Notes under the pieces: generated by a model
What the model was told of the DNA's origin: nothing
Database searches by the model: none
Seen by the model: only the letters and a program-made list of their open reading frames with translations
Assembly (NCBI RefSeq): GCF_900465355.1
Contig: NZ_LS483254.1
Span: forward strand, 62,001-126,000
Direction of reading: 5' to 3'
DNA length: 64,000 bases
From: Candidatus Bipolaricaulis anaerobius
GTDB taxonomy: Bacteria > Bipolaricaulota > Bipolaricaulia > Bipolaricaulales > Bipolaricaulaceae
Part shown: positions 60,695 through 64,000 of the stretch, piece after piece
Layout: every line of letters begins with the position of its first letter
Numbering within the stretch: position 1 is the stretch's first letter
Made by a program: the position numbers and the translations under genes

Positions 60695-60722
60695 TTGAGG
60701 TACGCGGTGGGAGGAGTAGAGT
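60695..60722 (+). promoter_or_regulatory. Promoter for the nitrilase-family gene, leaderless type
   Basis: TTGAGG (60695-60700) and TAGAGT (60717-60722) are separated by 16 bases; the ATG is seven bases beyond. Confidence 0.6.
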
Positions 60723-60729
60723 TCCCATC

Positions 60730-61548
60730 ATGCGCGTAGGCTACGTGCAGTTCGCTCCGGAGTTCGGGGAGGTGAGGCGGAACCTGGACAGGGTTACGGA
60801 GCTCCTCCTCCGCGAGCGGGCCGACCTGTGGATCCTTCCGGAGCTATTCAGCACCGGCTACCAGTTCGCCACCGTCCGTGAGGCGGTGGATCTCGCGGAG
60901 CCGGTGCCGAAGGGCCCCTCCACGACCCGCCTCCTCGCCCTCGCCCGGGAGGGTACCTGCCACCTCGTGGCCGGGCTCGCCGAACAGGCGGGTGGCCGCG
61001 CCTACAACTCCGCGGTGCTCGTCGGCCCCACGGGCCTCATCGCCCGCTACCGCAAGGTCCACCTCTTCTACGAGGAGAAGCGCTTCTTCGCCCCGGGGGA
61101 TCTCCCGTTCAAGGTCGCCGACATCGGCCGGGCGCGGGTCGGACTCCTCGTGTGCTACGACCACTTCTTCCCCGAGGCGGCCCGCGCGCTCGCCCTCCAG
61201 GGAGCCGAGCTGATCGCCCACCCCGCGAACCTCGTCATGCCCGGGCTCGCCCAGCTCACGATGCGGGTGCGGGCGATGGAGAACCGCGTGTTCACCGTGA
61301 CCGCGAACCGGATCGGGGTCGAAGCGCGCACCGGGGAGACGCTCCGCTTCACTGGCCTGTCCCAGATCGTGGCCCCCAACGGGGATGTGCTCGTCCAGGC
61401 TTCTCAGGACAGAGAAGAAGCGCGGGTGATCGAGATCGACCCCGCTCAAGCGCGGGACAAACACCTCACGCGTCTGAACGACGTGTTCGCCGACCGCCGC
61501 CCGGAGTTCTACCGTTGCCTGGTCCAACCAGACAGGGCCGAGGGGTAG
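60730..61548 (+). CDS. Carbon-nitrogen hydrolase (nitrilase superfamily)
   Basis: 272 residues. The Glu-Lys-Cys triad is Glu38 (ILPELF), Lys109 (RYRKVHLF) and Cys142 (LLVCYDHFFPE). Such enzymes hydrolyse amides such as omega-amides, N-carbamoyl compounds or agmatine derivatives; the exact substrate is not clear. It has no ribosome-binding site and a -10 box seven bases before the ATG. xthA follows after nine bases, so they probably share a transcript. Confidence 0.93.
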   Translation: MRVGYVQFAPEFGEVRRNLDRVTELLLRERADLWILPELFSTGYQFATVREAVDLAEPVPKGPSTTRLLALAREGTCHLVAGLAEQAGGRAYNSAVLVGPTGLIARYRKVHLFYEEKRFFAPGDLPFKVADIGRARVGLLVCYDHFFPEAARALALQGAELIAHPANLVMPGLAQLTMRVRAMENRVFTVTANRIGVEARTGETLRFTGLSQIVAPNGDVLVQASQDREEARVIEIDPAQARDKHLTRLNDVFADRRPEFYRCLVQPDRAEG

Positions 61549-61556
61549 AGGGGCCG

Positions 61557-62336
61557 ATGTTCAAGGTCGCCACGTTCAACGCGAACTCCATCCGCTCCCG
61601 GCTCCCCGTCATCGCCGCCTGGCTCGCCCAGGAGAAACCGGACGTCCTCTGCCTCCAGGAGACAAAAGTCCAGGACCACGAGTCCCCAGCTGCGTTCTTT
61701 CGGGAGAGGGGCTACCACGTCGTGTTCCGCGGGCAGAAGGCCCACGCCGGGGTCGCCCTGGCCAGCCGGGCTGAGCCCACGGACGTCCGCTATGGGCTCG
61801 ACGACGGCGGCCCCGCGGACGAGGCGCGCCTGATCCAAGCCACGGTGGAGGGGATCCCGATCGTCAACACGTACGTCCCCCAAGGGCAGTCCGTGGACTC
61901 CCCCCTCTTCGCGTACAAGCTGGAGTGGCTCGCGCGGATGAGGGACTACTTCACCCGCCACTTCTCGCCTCGGAAGCCCCTCCTCTGGTGCGGGGACTTC
62001 AACGTTGCCCCAGAGGAGATCGACGTCCATGACCCGCAGCGCCTCCAGAAGCACGTGGACTTCCATCCCGAGGCCCGGGCGGCCTTGGAGCGCGTCCGGG
62101 AGTGGGGGTTCGTGGACGTGTTTCGCCAGCACCACCCGGGCGAGCACGGGCAGTTCACGTTCTGGGACTACCGCGTGCGGGGTGCGTTCGAGCGAAACGT
62201 GGGGTGGCGGGTAGACCACATCTGGGCCACGCCGCCCTTGGCGAGGAAGTCGGTTCGGTCCTGGATTGATCGCGAGGCGCGGCAGGCGGAGAAGCCCTCC
62301 GATCACACGTTCCTCGCCGCCGAGTTCGCTCTATAA
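61557..62336 (+). CDS. xthA: Exodeoxyribonuclease III
   Basis: 259 residues in the EEP family. FNANSIRSRLPV, LCLQETKVQD, GDFNVAPEEIDVHDP, and the final WRVDHIWAT and SDHTFLAAE blocks match ExoIII. It is an AP endonuclease and 3'-repair enzyme in base excision repair, complementing the uracil and adenine glycosylases here. AGGGG-type ribosome-binding site; it follows the nitrilase gene by nine bases. Confidence 0.95.
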   Translation: MFKVATFNANSIRSRLPVIAAWLAQEKPDVLCLQETKVQDHESPAAFFRERGYHVVFRGQKAHAGVALASRAEPTDVRYGLDDGGPADEARLIQATVEGIPIVNTYVPQGQSVDSPLFAYKLEWLARMRDYFTRHFSPRKPLLWCGDFNVAPEEIDVHDPQRLQKHVDFHPEARAALERVREWGFVDVFRQHHPGEHGQFTFWDYRVRGAFERNVGWRVDHIWATPPLARKSVRSWIDREARQAEKPSDHTFLAAEFAL

Positions 62337-62421
62337 GACCCCCCGCGCCCGGCGGGGATCGCACGCGGCGTTCCCCCCACTCCCCCCGGCCGTGGTAGGA
62401 TTCGGGTGGAGGTGATCCACG

Positions 62422-62796
62422 GTGAAGGAGTTCTCATTCATCCTCGGGAACAACCCAGGGGCCCTCGCCGAGATCTCGGAGGAGTTGGGGGCGGAGCACG
62501 TGAACCTGGAGGCGGTCGCTGGCCTGACCGTCCTCGATGAGGGCGTGATCTCGATCGTGACCGACAACGCCGACAAGACGCGCAAGGTCCTGCGCGCCAA
62601 GGGGGTCGAGTTCGAGGAGAGGGAGGCGCTGGTGATGGCCCTGCCCCATCAACCGGGGCAGCTCGCCTCGATCCTCAGCCGGCTCGCCGATGAGGGGATC
62701 AACGTCCTCTCCTGCTACTGCACCGTGGAGAAGAACCAGATCGTGCTCACCGTAGACCAGGTGGACCGGGCGAAGGCCATCTTCCGCATCCCCTGA
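62422..62796 (+). CDS. Tandem ACT-domain protein
   Basis: 124 residues from a GTG. Two ACT-like units are seen: residues 1-66 (NNPGALAEISEELGAEHVN) and 67-124 (HQPGQLASILSRLADEGINVLSCY). ACT domains bind amino acids and regulate metabolic enzymes, and this stand-alone form is a common uncharacterised regulator. GGAGGTG lies nine bases before the start. It is followed by the Mut7-C gene. Confidence 0.88.
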   Translation: MKEFSFILGNNPGALAEISEELGAEHVNLEAVAGLTVLDEGVISIVTDNADKTRKVLRAKGVEFEEREALVMALPHQPGQLASILSRLADEGINVLSCYCTVEKNQIVLTVDQVDRAKAIFRIP

Positions 62797-62816
62797 CCGG
62801 GATAGATGAGCGAGCC

Positions 62817-63578
62817 GTGCCCAGTGCCTCCGTCCGCATGTACGGGGAGCTGAACGATTTCCTCCCGCCGGGATGGCGCCAGGAGGCGATCGCCTACACC
62901 TTCCAGGGGACCCCGGCGGTCAAGGACGTGATCGAGTCCCTCGGCGTCCCTCACGTCGAGGTGGAGCTCGTGCTCCTCAACGGCGAGTCGGTGGACCTCG
63001 CAGCGCGGCTCGGCCTGGGCGACCGGCTGGCCGTGTACCCGAAGTTCGAGAGCCTCGATGTGACGGGGCTCCTCGCGGTGCGGCGGGAGCCCCTCCGCCG
63101 GATCGCGTTCCTCCTCGATGGCCACCTCGGGAAGCTCGCTCGGTACCTGCGGCTACTCGGGTTCGACGCCGCCCACGCCAATGGGTTCCCGGACGAGGAG
63201 CTCGTCGCGGCGGCATCCCGCGAGGAGCGGATCGTCCTCACCCGCGACCGGGCGCTCCTCAAGCGCAGCGTCGTCACCCATGGGTACTGGGTGCGGTCCA
63301 CGGACCCCATCGAACAAGCGCGGGAGGTCGTGCGACGGTTCGACCTCGCAGGCCACGTGCGCCCGTTCACGCGGTGCCTGGTCTGCGGCGGCCCCCTCGC
63401 TCCGGTGGCCAAGGAGGAAGTCGTGGAGCGGATCCCCCCCCGCGTGGCCGCGTGGCGGGACGACTACCTGCGGTGTACTGGCTGCGGGAAGCTCTACTGG
63501 GAGGGGACCCACCACCCCCGGCTCCGGGCGACGGTGGATCGGATCCTGGAGGGAAGCGCAGTCAGTGGTCCAGGTTGA
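62817..63578 (+). CDS. Mut7-C RNase-domain protein with N-terminal ubiquitin-like domain
   Basis: 253 residues from a GTG. The first 80 residues form a ubiquitin-like domain of the Mut7-C type (MYGELNDFLPPGWRQE ... LLNGESVD). The rest is a PIN-like Mut7-C RNase domain (FLLDGHLGKLARYLRLLGFD, SREERIVLTRDRALLKR), ending in a zinc ribbon with two CxxC pairs (CLVC, CTGC). A role in RNA processing is expected but undefined. The 3' end overlaps the convergent GNAT gene by 17 bases. Confidence 0.93.
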   Translation: MPSASVRMYGELNDFLPPGWRQEAIAYTFQGTPAVKDVIESLGVPHVEVELVLLNGESVDLAARLGLGDRLAVYPKFESLDVTGLLAVRREPLRRIAFLLDGHLGKLARYLRLLGFDAAHANGFPDEELVAAASREERIVLTRDRALLKRSVVTHGYWVRSTDPIEQAREVVRRFDLAGHVRPFTRCLVCGGPLAPVAKEEVVERIPPRVAAWRDDYLRCTGCGKLYWEGTHHPRLRATVDRILEGSAVSGPG

Positions 63579-64000
63579 GGCGGAGGAGGGGGAACTCCGG
63601 ATCGTCCCGGAGGATCTGGAACCCGTGGCGGAGGTAGAACGCAGCGGGACCGGACGGGTTCTCCGCGCTCTCTTTCCGGGCAAACGTCTCCAGCGTGCTC
63701 AACCCTCGGCTACGTAGCTCGCGCAGGATGTCCTGGAGGAGGAGGCTCCCCCAGCCGCGTCCGCGGTGGGCGCGAGACGGGAAGAACAGGCACGCCAGGA
63801 ACACGGCGTCGTCGCTCACCGGCCCCGCTGGGCAGGATCGCGCGTTGGGGAAGAAGCTCGGGGGACCGTACTGGGCGTAGCCCACGGCCTGGCCGTCGGC
63901 ATAGAGGAGGCGGCCGCACTCCCCGAACTCCGCCCGCACCCGGCGGACCCAGGCGAGCTTCCGTTGGAAGGCCTCCGCTCGGTTCCCCGCCTTGGGATCA
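63562..64000 (-). CDS. GNAT-family N-acetyltransferase (5' part outside window)
   Basis: The reverse strand is open to the window end, giving 145 residues of the C-terminal part. FLACLFFPSRAHRGRGWGSLLLQDILRELR is the acetyl-CoA binding A motif, followed by TLETFARKE and FYLRHGFQIL. The acceptor substrate is unknown. The true start lies beyond position 64000. Confidence 0.88.
   Translation of the reverse strand, partial: DPKAGNRAEAFQRKLAWVRRVRAEFGECGRLLYADGQAVGYAQYGPPSFFPNARSCPAGPVSDDAVFLACLFFPSRAHRGRGWGSLLLQDILRELRSRGLSTLETFARKESAENPSGPAAFYLRHGFQILRDDPEFPLLRLNLDH

Overview
The window is GC-rich, densely packed bacterial DNA with about 60 protein genes, four tRNA genes and no rRNA. Several traits together suggest an uncultured, probably thermophilic and fermentative bacterium. 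These are very high GC, a cell-wall SLH protein with a coiled coil and C-terminal membrane anchor, an ADP-forming acyl-CoA synthetase fused to an acetyltransferase, a type-4 (Fe-S) uracil-DNA glycosylase, class II fructose bisphosphatase, a peptide/oligosaccharide ABC importer, and many short secreted proteins. My best guess is Candidatus Bipolaricaulota (Acetothermia, OP1) or a relative. That placement is an impression from gene content; there is no marker gene here to prove it.

Layout. 1-5.4 kb: hrcA (cut by the window edge) behind a CIRCE operator, secA, an SLH protein and a sugar-phosphate isomerase. 5.4-13 kb: a strongly promoted small lipoprotein-like gene, then a complete Opp/Dpp-type importer (binding protein, two permeases, two ATPases) with a terminator after the binding protein. 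13-19.2 kb: NUDIX hydrolase, urocanate hydratase, a small secreted protein, a Slt-type lytic transglycosylase and a cysK-cysE operon. 19.3-26.7 kb: a secreted cysteine-rich protein facing a two-gene operon for an unknown secreted protein and a 1,520-residue modular S8 protease. 26.7-38.1 kb: ThiF-like E1, Lpd, TPR protein, uracil-DNA glycosylase, pgk, BFN nuclease, smpB, prfA, rpiA, acyl-CoA synthetase and the four tRNAs. 38.1-51.8 kb: rarA, a MoaD-like protein, a sugar-ABC ATPase, DUF488, an aminotransferase, a lysS-greA-rnpA cluster, pyk, xseA-xseB, trxB and an acyl-CoA ligase. 51.8-53.7 kb: a compositionally different, AT-richer insert with an IS3-type transposase scrap and a restriction-modification pair whose endonuclease gene carries an in-frame stop. 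53.8-64 kb: panB, mutY, mobB, an alkyltransferase-like protein, a GGDEF protein, a C39-like peptidase, glpX, a nitrilase, xthA, an ACT protein, a Mut7-C protein and a truncated GNAT.

Working together: pgk, pyk, rpiA, glpX, the PGI/PMI isomerase, Lpd and the acyl-CoA synthetase outline central carbon and energy metabolism fed by imported peptides or sugars. mutY, uracil-DNA glycosylase, xthA, xseAB, rarA and the alkyltransferase-like protein are a repair set spread over the window. smpB, prfA, lysS, greA, rnpA and the tRNAs serve gene expression.

Two window-wide patterns stand out. First, at least 14 housekeeping genes have a TAnnnT-like box only 5-8 bases before the start codon and no ribosome-binding site, the signature of leaderless mRNAs. 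Genes for exported proteins instead have TTGACA-type promoters, leaders and strong Shine-Dalgarno sites. Second, a nested palindromic repeat occurs at five intergenic sites. The most unusual single gene is xseA, whose product carries an extra N-terminal HARP-like segment.
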